From Heloderma charlesbogerti (taxonomy: Eukaryota; Chordata; Lepidosauria; Squamata; Helodermatidae): a stretch of DNA of 64,000 nt. Positions 23,291 through 35,639 of the stretch are shown here, piece after piece. The first letter of the stretch is position 1, and the number at the start of each line of letters is the position of its first letter. Where the stretch lies: NCBI GenBank assembly GCA_026122225.1, contig JANEZZ010002661.1, positions 434,001-498,000 of the forward strand, in the 5' to 3' direction. A program made the position numbers and the translations under genes. Below the pieces are notes generated by a model that saw only the letters and a program-made list of their open reading frames with translations, searched no databases and was not told the DNA's origin.

Positions 23291-23420
23291 CTGATAAAAG
23301 GGGCCTGTGTGCTATGCACACGATGGAAACGTATCTGAGTAACAGCTGAACTTTAAATTTCCAAAACGAGGAATCCAACAGTTTTCCCTTTCTTGTTCCT
23401 GGGGAATATAGGGGAAGCTT

Positions 23421-24352
23421 TAGGGATGTACGAAAGGGACTTACCTTGTCCTGCAGCTTGCTTCATGGTGGGGGGGGAGGCGCTTTGCTTCTCCCCCCGA
23501 AGTTCAGGCAAGGGGGGGAGGCGCCCTGCCTTGCCTGGCCGAAATTCAGGCCGGGGAGAAGCACCCCGTCTCCCTGGCTGCGAAAGAAAAAGTGAAAAAC
23601 AAAAACCCTGTGATAGGCTACGTGACGATTTACGTAGCCTATCACGGCTAGATTTCCAAAGTCAGCCGTGATAGGCTACGCAAATCATCATGTAGCCTAT
23701 CACGGGTGACTTTGGAAAAAACAAAACAAAACGCACGTACGCAAGTGGCGGCGGCCCATGGGCGCCGCCATTTGCGTTCCTTATTTTGGCACGTCTAGTC
23801 TACGTAAACATTTACGTAGACTACGGCGAAAATAAGGGAACGCTATTTGCGTTGCCCTTAATTTCGCCGTAGTCTACGTAAATCTTTACGTAGACTAGAC
23901 GTGCCAAAATAAGGAACGCAAATGGCGGCGCCCATGGGCTGCTGCCATTTGCATATGCGCTTTTTTTTTTTCCAAAGTCACCCGTGATAGGCTACGTGAT
24001 GATTTGCGTAGCCTATCATGGCTGACTTTGGAAATCTAGCCGTGATAGGCTACGTAAATCGTCACGTAGCCTATCACGGGTGTGTGTGTGTGTGTGTGTG
24101 TGTTTTACTTTTTTATCTTGTAATGGCGGCGGTGGCAGCCAGTTGGGAGACTGGCCGCTGCACCCTCCCCCGACGAACCGCTGCCGAACCGCCACCGGGA
24201 CCCGCCGCCGAGAGGGACATTCGGCCACGGTAAGTCCCATCCCGGGGGGGGGCCGGGGGGCTGGCGGAGAATTTCCCCAACACTTTCGGGGGGCCAAATG
24301 CCTCGGCGCTCGGCCTCCCGAAGATTCGTGGAGAAATTCTCCGCCATCCCTA
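23421..24352 (+). mobile_element. Palindrome-rich hAT-like element, copy 2 (932 bp)
   Basis: TAGGGATG...CATCCCTA termini with a perfect 8-bp duplication GGAAGCTT (23413-23420, 24353-24360). Hairpins lie at 23608-23647, 23666-23705, 23982-24021 and 24040-24079, symmetric about 23844, with the nested GCAAATGGCGGC and GTCTACGTAAA palindromes between them. It is the best-preserved full form alongside copy 1. The right-hand GC-rich block starts ATGGCGGCGG (24122), followed by GTAAGT near 24230. A (GT)n tract follows the last hairpin at 24080-24102. No transposase. Confidence 0.92.
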
Positions 24353-24915
24353 GGAAGCTTGCAATCATCACATGACCTGCAGAGTCTAATTCAAATGTCA
24401 GCAGACTCCTCCTCCTCCTCAACTTCATCTTGGGACTTGGAACATGCAGACACTGTGATTTTACTATCAAGTAAAAATTTCTACCCAGCCCTGCCCCCCA
24501 GCCTGCCAAATCTGCTTTTTGTAACATCTTGCCTGGTAAAGAGATCTGGAGATTTCAAAATCTGCATATTTTGTGATCTTTTGGTTGGCCTAATAAAGCT
24601 ATTACGTTAATAAGGATTTTGAAATGTAAGCGAAGTCGCCTCTCCATGTTCTTTAAAGAAAGAGACTGGTGAGGACAGCTCAGATGTCTTTAGACTATAG
24701 AATGAATAATATAACACTGACTAGAATATACATCTGATTTTAACTCCCCCCCACACACACTTTCCAGACTAAATGGCATTCTGAAGTGGGTGGAATGTGA
24801 TGTGACATCACACTTTGAGCTTCCCCTTCCCCATGAATGGAAGCCAAAGCAGTGGAGTGGAGACTGAGGAACTCAAAATGTGATGATGTCATGTCACACA
24901 TTTTTATTCTTTTAA

Positions 24916-25047
24916 GGCGCAATCCTATGTATGTTTAGACAGAAAAGGGTCCTACAACTCCCACCATTCCTCAGCTGGTAGTGCTGGCTGGGGAAAGCTG
25001 GGAGTTGTAGGCCTTTTTTCTGTCTAAACATACATAGGATTGCGCCC
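24916..25047. mobile_element. TTAA-flanked foldback element, copy 2
   Basis: A 132-bp near-palindrome exactly flanked by TTAA on both sides (24912-24915, 25048-25051). The ends are GGCGCAATCCTATG and CATAGGATTGCGCCC. This is the best-preserved copy of the family and defines its ends. A piggyBac-type origin is inferred from the TTAA. Confidence 0.82.
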
Positions 25048-26191
25048 TTAAATAGTTTGAACCTTAATAGTACTCGTAAAAATGCCTGTAGGCACATAAC
25101 CCAATAGCTCTCTTCCTCATAATGAAGGGACATTTGCTGCCAAGACATGCACTCTTTAGAATGGTGTCACTAAACTTAGAGTGAATGACTTTCATGAGAT
25201 GTAAAAGGGGAACCTAGCCTACACTATGTGAGCTGGATAATTCATTAATCACAATGTGCTCTGTCAGGGCTCCTCTGCACTGAAATAGATGCTGTTGGAT
25301 GTGGTTCACAGAGTCAGCAACAGACACAGTTATCATTATATAAATAGTCCATCAACGGCTTTGACCACCTCACTGATCTTCACCTTGAATTCTACCTCAT
25401 ACACCATCCAGACAGGTGTTCAGGGCAGCATCCCTGTAATTTCTCCCAACCTATTTTTTATACATGGAGACATTACCAGTCTTTTGCAAGTTTTGGGACA
25501 TGAGCACTGGTGACATCTGGCAGAAGCAGTTTCAACATAGCAAACAGTAGTCACACCTATGAAAGAAGTTGAGACGTTGGGAGCCAGGAGATCCAAACTA
25601 GACTAAATGAACTACTGAGCCAAAGAGACAGGGCAGTAAGCAGGGTGATTTAACATGAGGCCATCAACAAACTAGGCTATCAGTCCATTCAGACTCAAAG
25701 GCAGATGTGCAAAGTAAGAGCAGAACCAGTAATAGGGAGAGTGTTGCAAGGATAACACAAACAGGCAGAATTACAAGCAGTGAAGGGAATTATTTTCAGG
25801 CCTAAAACAGTGAACACGTGAAGCTGCTTTTGTTGGCATAAATGATTATTGCTTGTTGTTGTGAATTTGGGGGAAAAGGACCAAATCATGCGGCTCTGCC
25901 CCACTGGCCACTGGAACCTGCAATAACATTGCTATAGATATAAAACAACAACACAAGGTCCTGCATATTCTTAGGATCCTGTGTAAAGAACTGTTATTTA
26001 TTCTAATAGGGATTGCTATCCTGCTTTCCTCCCTACAAAATGGAGGCACGAAAGCAGCAAAGAAAGCAAAGCAGAAGACAAACAAAGCATTAACTGTTCA
26101 TGGACCCGCTCTGTGTAAGTCCCTTATGCAGCATAGCTGCTTGGCTCTGACACAAGGGAAAGGGGACAGCACAGCTTCAGTAGTGCCAAAG

Positions 26192-26546
26192 ACTGTGCCA
26201 GCTCCAAGTTTTGGAGGACCCCTGGGCAAGGCAACCTCAGTGGCCCTCCTTCCTCAGTGAGTCTACTTTTGCACCACCACGGCCACCAGCAGCTCCTCAT
26301 CATCTTTCTCATCGTTGCTTACACTTGCTTGTTTGACAGGCAGAGATCCAGCGAGCAAGTAGGCCATAGCATCCACTGCTCCTCCTTCTCACCACCGCCA
26401 CTGCCTGGGCCAGAGGGAGGGCAGATGAACAAGCAGGTTGCAATAGTGAAGAGGAGGAACAAGTACAGGGGACTCTTGTCAGTGGTCACCTGCAGGGGTA
26501 TGGGCCCTTGGCTGGTGCCCAGCCATTCCTACTTTTGATGTGGCCT
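26192..26546 (+). repeat. ~355-bp interspersed repeat, copy 1 of 3
   Basis: Shares ordered blocks with 43441-43799 and 56894-57255: GGCTCCAGG-like start, GACACCCTCA-like block, GAGTCTACCTTCTCACCACC, TTGCTTGCCTGACAGGCAGAG, ACAAGCAGGTTGCAATGGTG-like block and a GATGCTGGCC-like end. No ORF is conserved among the three copies. Family unknown to me; hAT-like by the TSD of copy 2. Confidence 0.6.
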
Positions 26547-27174
26547 TGGCCAAGGACATCCAGCTTAACAGGACAAGTTGTGCCTGTGCATTCCCAACAG
26601 AATATTCACCTATGGCCTGAGGTCCAGGGAAAATATTCACAGCACCCATTTATTTATGGCAGCATTTCATACTTCTGTTTAAATTTGCAAAGAGCTGCAT
26701 CCAAGTAAACAGGGAGCAGAAGGTAAATATATTTCCCACAGAGAGAATTTGCTTTGCACATTTGGATTTCTACATATTTACGGCTTCAGTGCAGCTTACA
26801 GAATGAATCTTCACAACCATGCTTACAGAGAAAATACACCCATAAAACTTCAATTTATTTGTTGAAAAGACTGGGTTGTATCCAATTGTGGTTTTGTAGT
26901 GGGTAGGGCACCTGTTTTTTGCAGACCCCCACTGTAGCCCCCTGAAAATCTGCTCCTGGGGGTTGGGGAACCCTCCTAGGACACCTTTCTTGGTGTCCAC
27001 CAAGCTGCCCTACCCCTCCTACTTTTAATGTTTGTTTTAAAATAATTTGCTTCAAAGCAAAGTGAGGGCCTCTAGCAGCTCCCATCTTCTCTTCCCATGA
27101 ATGCCTCTGGGCCACATGTGGGTCTTACAGACATTCTTAAGAAATGAAGATGGTAGGTGGCTGCAGGCCAATGC

Positions 27175-27352
27175 TTTCATTGTAGTACACCCATTTTATG
27201 TGGTTTCAATGTTTTATATATTTTCTATTGTTTTATTGTGTGCTCTTTGGTTTTAATTTTTGTGAACTGCCCAGAGAGCTTCAGCTATTGGGCGGTATAG
27301 AAATGAAATGAATAAGTAAGTAAGTACGTAAGTAAGTAAGTAAATAAATACA
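27175..27352 (+). mobile_element. LINE 3' tail with (TAAG)n/(AAAT)n end
   Basis: The segment GTGAACTGCCCAGAGAGCTT, then ATTGGGCGGTATAGAAATG and a microsatellite (AAGT)n/(AAAT)n at about 27310-27350, is the 3' end seen on many CR1/L2-like LINE copies in squamates. It appears inserted in an hAT-like repeat whose right end, CTATCCCTG, lies at about 27418-27426. Confidence 0.6.
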
Positions 27353-27580
27353 TTTATGTGGGTGCCCAGGATAGTTTCTCAAATTAGCAAATGTGCCCCA
27401 AAGCCCCCAAAGGTTACCTATCCCTGCTTCAGAACAAAATGGAACTGCCTTGAATGGAATTTTTCTTGGTAGAAAGGTGGGATACAAATAAAATAAATAA
27501 AATAAATATGGGATATAGCGTAGAAGGCTGCAGTAGGTAGGAAGGTCAACAAAGATTGCCCTGCTTGGATACAACCCATT

Positions 27581-28494
27581 GCCTATGTTCACATGTAACA
27601 ATAAACCAGAGTTCCGAAGAATCCTGGGTTATTGTTCACAAGCTGCAGGCTAGTGCATGCAGCCCTATTTCTCTTGCTTGGCTCTTCCCACCAGTAGGAG
27701 TGGCTAAACTAGCCAGAATCAGAAAACACATCATGCTAACCCATGGTTTATTTAACCCATGGGATGCTGAATTCTGGGTTGTTGTGATGTGTGGACCCAG
27801 CCACAACAACAAACCATGGTTGTTAACCACGAACAAGCAAGCAAGAGACCCCATGGTTTGTTGTTGGACTGTGAACTCTGGATTGTTTAAACCATGGGTT
27901 GTCATTACATGTGAACCCAGAACCCTGGGTTGTTCGTGAGATGTTTCACAAGCCTAGAGAGGCAGCAGCAAGTGTGATTAAAAAAAACCCAGCCACAAAC
28001 ATAGCAGTACTACAGTGCTACAAAGGCATTTGGGATACACTGAAGGAACAGGTATAGAAGGAGGAACCTTCCCCCTGCCCCATGGATTGAGAAAACAAAC
28101 CACAGTTTGTTTGATCATCTGCCAGACAAACCCTGGATAGGGCAAGAAACCACAGGTTACAAAATGTGTTATCATAAACTATGTGTTAGCATTATGTGCA
28201 AACCAGGTTACTGTGTCATCCAAACCAGGGTTCCTGGCTTGTTGCTCTCAAACAAGCTAGGAACTCTAAACCAGGAACAACCCCTGATTTACGATTCTGG
28301 CTTGTAAGGGGTGTTACAAGCCAGGAGTCCCAGTTCAGACATGGTAAGCTTTCTGACTGTAGTTAATTTAGCTTCTCCCACTCGTGGGAGAAATCAAGCA
28401 GAAGTGAAAGGGCTACATGCACCAGCATGTAGCTTGTCAACAATAAGCCAGGATTCTCTAAAATTCTGGCTTATCATTGCATGTGAACACAGCC
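27581..28494. mobile_element. Long-TIR foldback element (~0.9 kb)
   Basis: The first ~150 bp and the last ~150 bp are inverted copies of each other. The left side starts GCCTATGTTCACATGTAACA and the right side ends CATGTGAACACAGCC. Inner shared blocks include CACAAGCTGCAGGCTAG-like and GTAGGAGTGGCTAAA-like inversions. The interior is made of further inverted pairs around AACCCATGGTTT and CCATGGTTTGTTGTTG. No ORF and no clear target-site duplication. Part of its interior resembles 42741-43000. Confidence 0.65.
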
Positions 28495-29071
28495 AGAGTG
28501 TGTATGGTTTGTTTGTGTCTCAGCTTATATACTCCCAGCCTTCTTCTACAGCAATATGCACATGAAAAGTACAGATAAAAACCAGCTATTTCGCCACCTT
28601 CCATTCTAAGACCAAGTGCAATAAAACATGCAGACAAAGCCAAGTTTGGCTTAACGTCATGCCTACATTCAGAAACATCTTTTTTTTTTTTTAATATACA
28701 GCTTGACAGGGAGATCTAAGTAATGCAAAAGGTTTCATGTTGCATTCTGAACACTGATTGGTCCTAATAAATGATGTATCACTGACATTATGAAAAATGC
28801 AGGAAATTTTGAGGTGTGCTATACACGCACCCATCAAATGCATTCCTGATGACATAATAAATTATATGTGTCGTTAACTGACTTGAGATTGTCTAGGTGG
28901 CATTTCTGCAACTTTTAAAAATTAAATAAGTAAAAATATTTTTTTCAATATTTTGGTAACTCAAAGCCAAAAAACACAAGGAAAACTTGTTCTTAACAAA
29001 TTTCTCTAATAGATAGCAAGCTCCATGATAGAAAAACATATTCCACGCTTTGGTCCATATCAACATACTTT

Positions 29072-29528
29072 TAGGGAGCAATCCTATGGCCACTAGACAC
29101 TGTTTAGAGAGCCATAGGATTTTTCAGTTTCTGGGTGGGAACAAAGGTCAGGGCCAGGGCTCCAAATGTGGTTCCCAGAAACCTTGCTCCGCTCCCTGTC
29201 ATAGCCAGCATGGTTCTTTCTGCACCAGCTTCTTCTCCGCACTTGGAAACGGAGCATGGCAAGGTCAGAAAGGGGTGGTCCTGTGGGCAGGGAGGGGCAG
29301 AGACTGCAGAAGCCACTTTATGAGGCTTCCTATGCACTGTGTGGCCTCCCCCACTCCTGCTCCAAAGTCCCCAGCTAGATGCATGAAATTGTACATCTAG
29401 CCAAATATGCAGGGTGGCTGGAGCACAGAGGCAAGGATCGCCTCCATGCACCGACCGCCCTGCATTGGATAGATGTCAGCCTCCAAGCTCAGAGGCTGAC
29501 ATCTATCTCCATAGGATTGCACCCTTAA
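29072..29528 (+). mobile_element. TTAA-type nonautonomous element, longer family, copy 1
   Basis: Begins TTAGGGAGCAATCCTATGGC and ends CCATAGGATTGCACCC followed by TTAA. A subterminal hairpin AGATGTCAGCCTC...GAGGCTGACATCT lies at about 29472-29505. The inverted copy at 53261-53682 shares both ends and this hairpin. The terminal motif GCAATCCTATG is shared with the 119-132 bp foldbacks, which suggests one related set of TTAA-inserting elements. Confidence 0.65.
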
Positions 29529-30540
29529 TATATCATCTTAACAGCAAGAGGGAAAAAACACACAAATCACAAGAAGAGGTTGATTCAAATCCCATGGATA
29601 TATAACAATTAGAAAAGACGTAAGAGGTAATAACCATGAGTTCAATTCAGAGGAAGTTGAGTGCATTTAAGTCATATTTAAATCTATGGGGCTTATTAAA
29701 TTTGCTTGTTTCATTGATTTCAGTTTCACTGCAACTTCTGCACACTTAATTTCCCTTAGATTGTGGTCTATGAAATTGCTAAGGATGAACATCCTTAGCC
29801 TCACAGGTTCTTGTAGTAGCTCCACCAGCCTCTGGACTAGAGCAGGTATGGAAGTTAGTGCTGCGCCATGGAGACCGAGCCACAGGACAGTAGCAGCCAC
29901 ACGTATGTATGACTCAGGCCACAGATGTTTGCGAATAGTTTCATATGACTAGCTCACATAGTGTTAGCTGATTACATGGTTAGCTGATCCCAAGGCAAAT
30001 TTCACTTCCCATTGACAATGTTGCTTATATACAGCAGAAGACACTGTATATAACCTAGTATCAGTACTGCTGCTGCATTTCCGCTCATTTTGTTGCACCA
30101 GTGGAACCTACTGTGAGTGCAACAGACACTGAGCCCTGCCTAAAGCAAGCCTGGAAATGAGAGGAAATGCTTGTTTCTGGATTGGGCCAGGTTGACAGAG
30201 CTCCTTTCTGTGAGCTAGCCTGCCCCATTCTGGAAACTGAGCATTTCCACTAATTTCTGGTTGCTTTAAGAACTACTAGTTCACCATTGCACTAGAGTAG
30301 ATACTGCTGCTGCGCAGACAATGTAGGATAGTGCCCCCTATCTATGACTAAAGTGTGAACCTACGAGGCTATTATCCAATAGTCTCTATTATCCCAATAC
30401 AAACCATTCACTCCATGTTGTGAGCCTGTGTTCTACATGTCTTCTCTTATCCCAACTATTCTCTTATCTGGATTAAAGTAGCATTCTCATGCTTCAGGAA
30501 ATGGATGTTATTTGGATCCACTCCCACTAAAACTAGTCCC

Positions 30541-30582
30541 GTGCGCGCGCACACATACACACACACACACACCCACACACCT
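30541..30582. repeat. (CG)n/(CA)n microsatellite
   Basis: An alternating purine-pyrimidine tract, GTGCGCGCGCACACATACAC and onwards, continuing as (AC)n to about 30582. Confidence 0.9.
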
Positions 30583-31188
30583 ACAAACCAGAGCAACATT
30601 CCAGAGGCAGCTGTCAGCCCCTCAACTCCTTGTGAGGCCAGTTGCTAACTCCCTCCCCACCATCCTCTCATATTCTTTCCAGCTAATTCCAAAACCGATA
30701 TTGACTTACTGTTTTAATTACTGAAGGACATTTGTTGGTGTAGCTTTTTGAAATGAAGGCAGCCATTATAAAAGCTATATTTGCTAAGATTGTTCCCAGA
30801 CTGACACTGAGCCAAAGCAACATGCCAAACCAATAGCACACATTGCTAATTTCCTGCACTATAGAAATGTCTGAAGAGCTTAAGGTTGTAGCAGCAGCCA
30901 ACCTCTCACCTCCTAGTTCCATCTCAGGGTTGCTCTACATATGCAGTGGAATGAAGTGCTAGAAATGAGAAATCTGGGATAGTAGAGTGGATTGTACCAC
31001 TTCAGAATGCAGGCCCAAGATGCCATTTTAATGTTTATTTTAAGGAACTTCCTGCAAGTTAAAAAAAAAAACCTAGCACATCAGGAAGAAATGTTTTAAC
31101 ATAGTTTACTCCTTGCTATGCTAGTTTTCTGTTTGTGGACAGGTTTTTACTCAGGGAGCCATTTATAAATGTTATTCTCACTTGTAGT

Positions 31189-32122
31189 TAGGGATGTACG
31201 AAAGTCACTTACCTTTTAATGAAATGTGATTCGAGGTGGGGGGGAGGTGCTCCATCCCTCCCCCTGAAATTCTGGCCGGGGAGGAGGCGCTCCATCCCTC
31301 CCCCCTGAAATTCTGGCCGGGGGAGAAGGCGCTCTGTCCCCCCCCCCAAATTCTGGCCGGGGGGGAGGCACTCCGTCCCTCCCCACCTGAATCCTGGCCA
31401 GCTGGGTCCGCAAATGGCGGCGGCCGTAGCCACCGCCAATTGCGTCCCTGCAGTCAGCCGTGATAGGCTACGTAAATCTTTACATAGCCTATCACGGCTG
31501 AGTAAAAAAACAAACAAACAAACTCGCGTATGCAAATGGCGGCGCCCATGGGCGCCGCCATTTGTGTTCCTTATTTTGGCACGTCTAGTCTATGTAAACA
31601 TTTACGTAGACTACGGCGAAAATAAGGGGAACGCAAATAGCGTAGCGTCTACGCTATTTGCATTCCCCTTATTTTTGCCGTAGTCTACGTAAATGTTTAC
31701 GTAGACTAGACGTGCCAAAATAAGGAATGCAAATGGCAGCGCCCATGGGTGCCGCCATTTGCGTACACGCATTTTTTTTTTTACTCAGCCATGATAGGCT
31801 ACGTAAACATTTACGTAGCCTATCATGGTATTTTTAAAAAAATCTAGCCGTGATAGGCTACGTAAATCTTTATGTAGCCTATTACTTTTTTTGTTTTGTT
31901 TTTGTTTTTACTGGAAATGGCGGTGGTGGCAGCCGGTTGGAAGACCGGCCCCTGCCGCCGCCGAACCGCCGCCGGAGCCACCGCCACCAGGAATATTCGC
32001 CCAAGGTAAGTCCCATCCCGGGGGTGGGGTGGGGCAGATTGTTTCACCACCGATTTCGGGGGACCAAATGCACTGGCATTCGGCCTCCCCGAGATTCGTG
32101 GCGAAATTCTCTGACATCCCTA
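31189..32122 (+). mobile_element. Palindrome-rich hAT-like element, copy 3 (934 bp)
   Basis: TAGGGATG...CATCCCTA termini with a perfect 8-bp duplication CTTGTAGT (31181-31188, 32123-32130). The direct-repeat block is expanded: about four ~43-bp units with CTGAAATTCTGGCCGGGG at 31262-31400. The foldback is asymmetric, with one hairpin on the left (31458-31497) and two on the right (31789-31828, about 31848-31885), around the nested GCAAATGGCGGC/GTCTACGTAAA palindromes centred near 31643. The ATGGCGGTGG block starts at 31917, and AAGGTAAGT lies near 32003. No transposase. Confidence 0.92.
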
Positions 32123-32156
32123 CTTGTAGTTCGCAGTCTGGCTTATTGGGCTAGGA

Positions 32157-32293
32157 CAGGGCTGCGAACATGTGGCCCTCCAGATCTTGTTAGACTGCAA
32201 CTACCATCAGCCCTAGCCAGCATAATCATTGGTGAGGGATGGTGGGAGTTGCAGTCCAACAACATCTGGAGGGCCACATGTTTCCCATCCCTG
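32157..32293. mobile_element. Short hAT-like foldback MITE (137 bp)
   Basis: CAGGG...CCCTG ends enclose a near-palindrome: ACATGTGGCCCTCCAGATCT on the left and its inverse CATCTGGAGGGCCACATG on the right. It is flanked by 8-mers GGCTAGGA (32149-32156) and GGCTAAGA (32294-32301), a 7/8 match. A truncated relative is at about 42100-42185. Confidence 0.8.
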
Positions 32294-32754
32294 GGCTAAG
32301 AGTAGTTCATGGTCAGGTTGCAATAGACCCCAGGTTCAAATCGCAGACAAACCTTACCCAGAGGGACAGGGTATGTCTGTATCTTTATTGATTGTCGGTA
32401 GATTCAGAACATTCAGTAGATTCAGGCATTTGGTTAATGCTTCTTTTCATAAGTAAACACATAAGTAATCTGTGAAATTCATTGACACAATGATTGTGAT
32501 GGCCAGTATCTTAGATGGCTTTTAAAGAGGATTAGACAAAGTCACCATCTATCAGAAGTTATTAACCCACGATGATGACTAAATGGAACCCCTGGTTCAG
32601 AGGCAGTACCCCACTGAGTACGAGCTGCTGGGAGTGGGCTATTGCACTCATGCCATACTCATGGTCTTCCCAGAGGCATCTGGCTGGCCCCTGTGGTAAA
32701 CAGGTTGCTAAACTAAGAGGAACTTTGGTAGGATCCACCAAGGCTCATCTTAAC

Positions 32755-34175
32755 GTTACCCTCTCTTAGGTAAACAGGTGAGTCTTTAGGGCTCGCTCGA
32801 AAGCCAGTAATGCTGAGGCACTTCAAGTGGAACAGAGTTCCATAAGCAGGGGACCACAACTGAGAAAGCCTTTTCTCCTATGCCCACCAGCCTAATTGCT
32901 TTGACAGGCATGCATACAAGCAGGGACTCCACTGATGATCTCAGAGTATGGACAGGTTGGTATAGATGAACGTGGTCCTTCAAGTAACCACAGCACCAAC
33001 TGTTTAGGGCTTTAAAGGCCAGCCCAACACCAGTATTTTAAATTGGGCCTAGAAACATACTGGCAACCAGTGCAACTGGTACAATATAGGTGTCACTAAC
33101 TACCTAGCATCTACCAGTACTTGATTGGCCACATTTTGTACCAACTGAAGTTTCCAAACTGTCTTTAAATGCAGCCCCATGTAGACCACATTATAGTAAT
33201 TTAGCCTTGATGTCATTACAGCAACGGTGGGCAGACTTCAAACTTGTGGGATCTATTTTGTTTTTTATCCACCAATCAGAGCCTGGTGGAAAAGATACCC
33301 TCAGGAAATTGTTTTGAGCAACAGAACTGAACGGAGCTCAAAGTTCTTCCACAGAAAAACCCACTCCAGATTACCTCACATTTTCTTCATTTAGCAGTAC
33401 AGTTTAGGGAACGTAGGGGAATAATTTTGTTGCAGCTATTATTAAATAACTGGTACTCAGAAATCCATGCTGATGTATTGCAAATCCTCCAGTGATCTAC
33501 CAGGAAATCCAGACTTACCTTTTGCTGACCCCTGCACCAGATAACTGAAACCAGGTTCGTCTTCTCCAGATAGGGTTGCAGTTGGTGTTCTACTTTAAGC
33601 TGGTAAAAGGCATCCTAACCACTGTTCAGTTAGTTCCTCCAGTTCCAGAGGGGCAGTGATTCCATTCTGGGTTTTAGTTATCACAAGCCCGAACTCTAAA
33701 CGTGCTATCCAAGGTGCTTAACCTTATCCTCAAAATGGGTTCAGGCCCTTGAATAACACCTTTAGAGTTTTGGCTGGTGATAACTAAAACCCAGAATGGA
33801 ATCACTACCCCTCCGAACTGGAATCACCAGCTGCTACCACCACTGGTTAGCACTGCCTCCAGGAGCACTCCCAAACTGTGTACTTGGTCCCTCAGGGGGA
33901 GTGAAACCCTGTTTAAGGGTTGGTTGCAAGCCCCCTTCCAGAGTAGATGGTAGTATCTCTATCTCGTCTGGATTACGTTTCAGCTTGTTCATCCTCATCC
34001 ATCCCAAACCTGCCTCTAGAAACCAGTTGAAGAGTTCCACAGCCTCCCTGAGATGACTAGTTGGAAATGAAAGCTACAGCTGAGTGTTATCCACCTACTG
34101 ATGACACATTAGCTCAGACCTCCAGATGACTGACCCCAGTAGTTTCATGTTGATATTGAAAAGCATAGGGAACAA
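32755..34175 (-). mobile_element. L2/CR1-type LINE 3' half (interrupted)
   Basis: Minus-strand frames show, in order, WMRMNKLKRNPDEIEI (about 33990-33945, the block after the RT catalytic motif), a LQLVQN-type segment near 33150, FKALN (near 33010), HTLRSSVESLL (near 32940) and EKAFSVVVPCLWNSVP (about 32870-32825). This series is the C-terminal RT region of L2/CR1-like LINEs. It is decayed and broken by two insertions: an unidentified repeat (about 33222-33540) and a foldback (about 33636-33832). Confidence 0.72.
33636..33832. repeat. Foldback repeat inside the LINE
   Basis: The left arm (about 33636-33720, with GTGATTCCATTCTGGGTTTT and AGTTATCAC) is inverted at about 33758-33832 (GTGATAACTAAAACCCAGAA, then TGGAATCACTACCCCT). 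The spacer is short. One arm resembles 48590-48665. No clear duplication at the ends. Confidence 0.65.
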
Positions 34176-34179
34176 AATA

Positions 34180-34318
34180 GGTCAGCATTCCCCAAATGGG
34201 TGGCTGCCTGTTGTTTTGAACTTCAGCTCTCATCACCCCCAGCCTGCATGGACAATCATCAGGAATGCTAGGAGTTGTGGTCCAAAATATCTGGAGCGCA
34301 CCAGGCAGGGGAAGGCTA
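34180..34318. repeat. Foldback repeat resembling the hAT-like MITEs
   Basis: The left side, CATTCCCCAAATGGGTGGCT, and the right side, ending GCACCAGGCAGGGGAAGG, enclose an imperfect inverted repeat with the ACTTCAGCTCTCATCA / AGGAGTTGTGGTCCA type of core also seen at 34822-34945. Confidence 0.45.
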
Positions 34319-34821
34319 AGATAGACAATATTATTATACTTATTAGACAATATTATTTATTTGTATAGATCCTATCACAGTCACTCATACCGTTTGTTGA
34401 ATGGGCACTGATATTGAACATCGTCCCGAAATAACAGAACATTAATGCAATGTTAGCTATGTAGGTCGGTGATGCAAATGTTACAGTTGAAGATGAACTG
34501 TTTATATGATTCCCCCTCCCCCAACTGTTGAGTGGATAATTGAATAGAAAGGCACCTCCTGAGCCTGGTGACCTTCCAAGTCAGAACCCTGGCGCAGTTG
34601 CCTGCCCTTAATCCTTCTGTCCCTCCCTTCCTCCCTGACAGCATTGCACTCTCCCTAAAAGACCAGGCTCACCACTTGGGGTGTGTGAAGATCTAGGTTT
34701 GCTGACAGATTCACAGTTGGTATCTATAGCACAAAGAATCTTCAGTCCACTTTGGCTTGTGCATCTGCTCTGCCCCATCCAGGAAAGAGATTATTTTGCC
34801 ACAGTTATCCATGTTCTGGAA

Positions 34822-34945
34822 TAGGAGTGGGCAGAAAGATGTTTTGGACTTAACTCCCAGCATTCCTGACCACTGGCCATGCTAGCAGGGGCTTCTAGGA
34901 ACTGAAGCCCAAAATATTTGGAGCTCTACCTTCTGCCCATCCCTG
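34822..34945. mobile_element. Short hAT-like foldback MITE (124 bp)
   Basis: TAGGAGTGGGCAG...CTGCCCATCCCTG ends enclose a foldback body (TTTTGGACTTAACTCCCAGC on the left). It is flanked by TTCTGGAA (34814-34821) and TTCTAGAA (34946-34953), a 7/8 target-site duplication. Confidence 0.75.
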
Positions 34946-35639
34946 TTCTAGAACTTCTAGAGTTCTTACTGCAATACTTTATACCTGGGGCTGCCTTTGA
35001 AATCTGTTTGGAAACTTTAAGTTCTCCATTTTTATATGCCTACTCCCTGGCTGTCAGCTCCATTACAAGTTAGTAGACAAAAACAACTGTTGTAACACAC
35101 CCCTCATGTTTTATGGTTCTCACACTCCACTGGCATGGCAATGGCCATCTAAATTTAAACTCCTCCCTTTATGGTTATTAATAATAGCCTGACTGCCCAA
35201 CCCTGTTCCCAATGTCTTTCCATCACTTGTTGCACCTTGGAAGCTGCCAGGACATCAATCTCTCTTAGCCTGGAGAACTCCCTTAAATGAAAAATCTTAT
35301 CTGGAACAGGTCATGTTATATAACAAGTCACTAGCTTTGCCTGTGAAATGAAAGATGATGAGGTAGAGTCCCCAGGACAGAAGCTATCTCCATAAATCTG
35401 CCAAAAAAGGGAGCTGTGGATTACTTTAGTGGATTAATTACCTGTCCTTCAAACAAAGCCCTGACCTCAATGGGTGAACATCACCAACCTTCCAACCCAG
35501 CCTGTTGTGAACACAAAATGAGGGATTATTTCCTATGCAGCAGTGTGAAAGGAGGCCTTTTGCTCATTGCACTCCACTTGACCAGAAGAGGTTCAGGAAA
35601 ACTAACAAGTGATCCTCAGACATTCAGCATTATTCAGTA

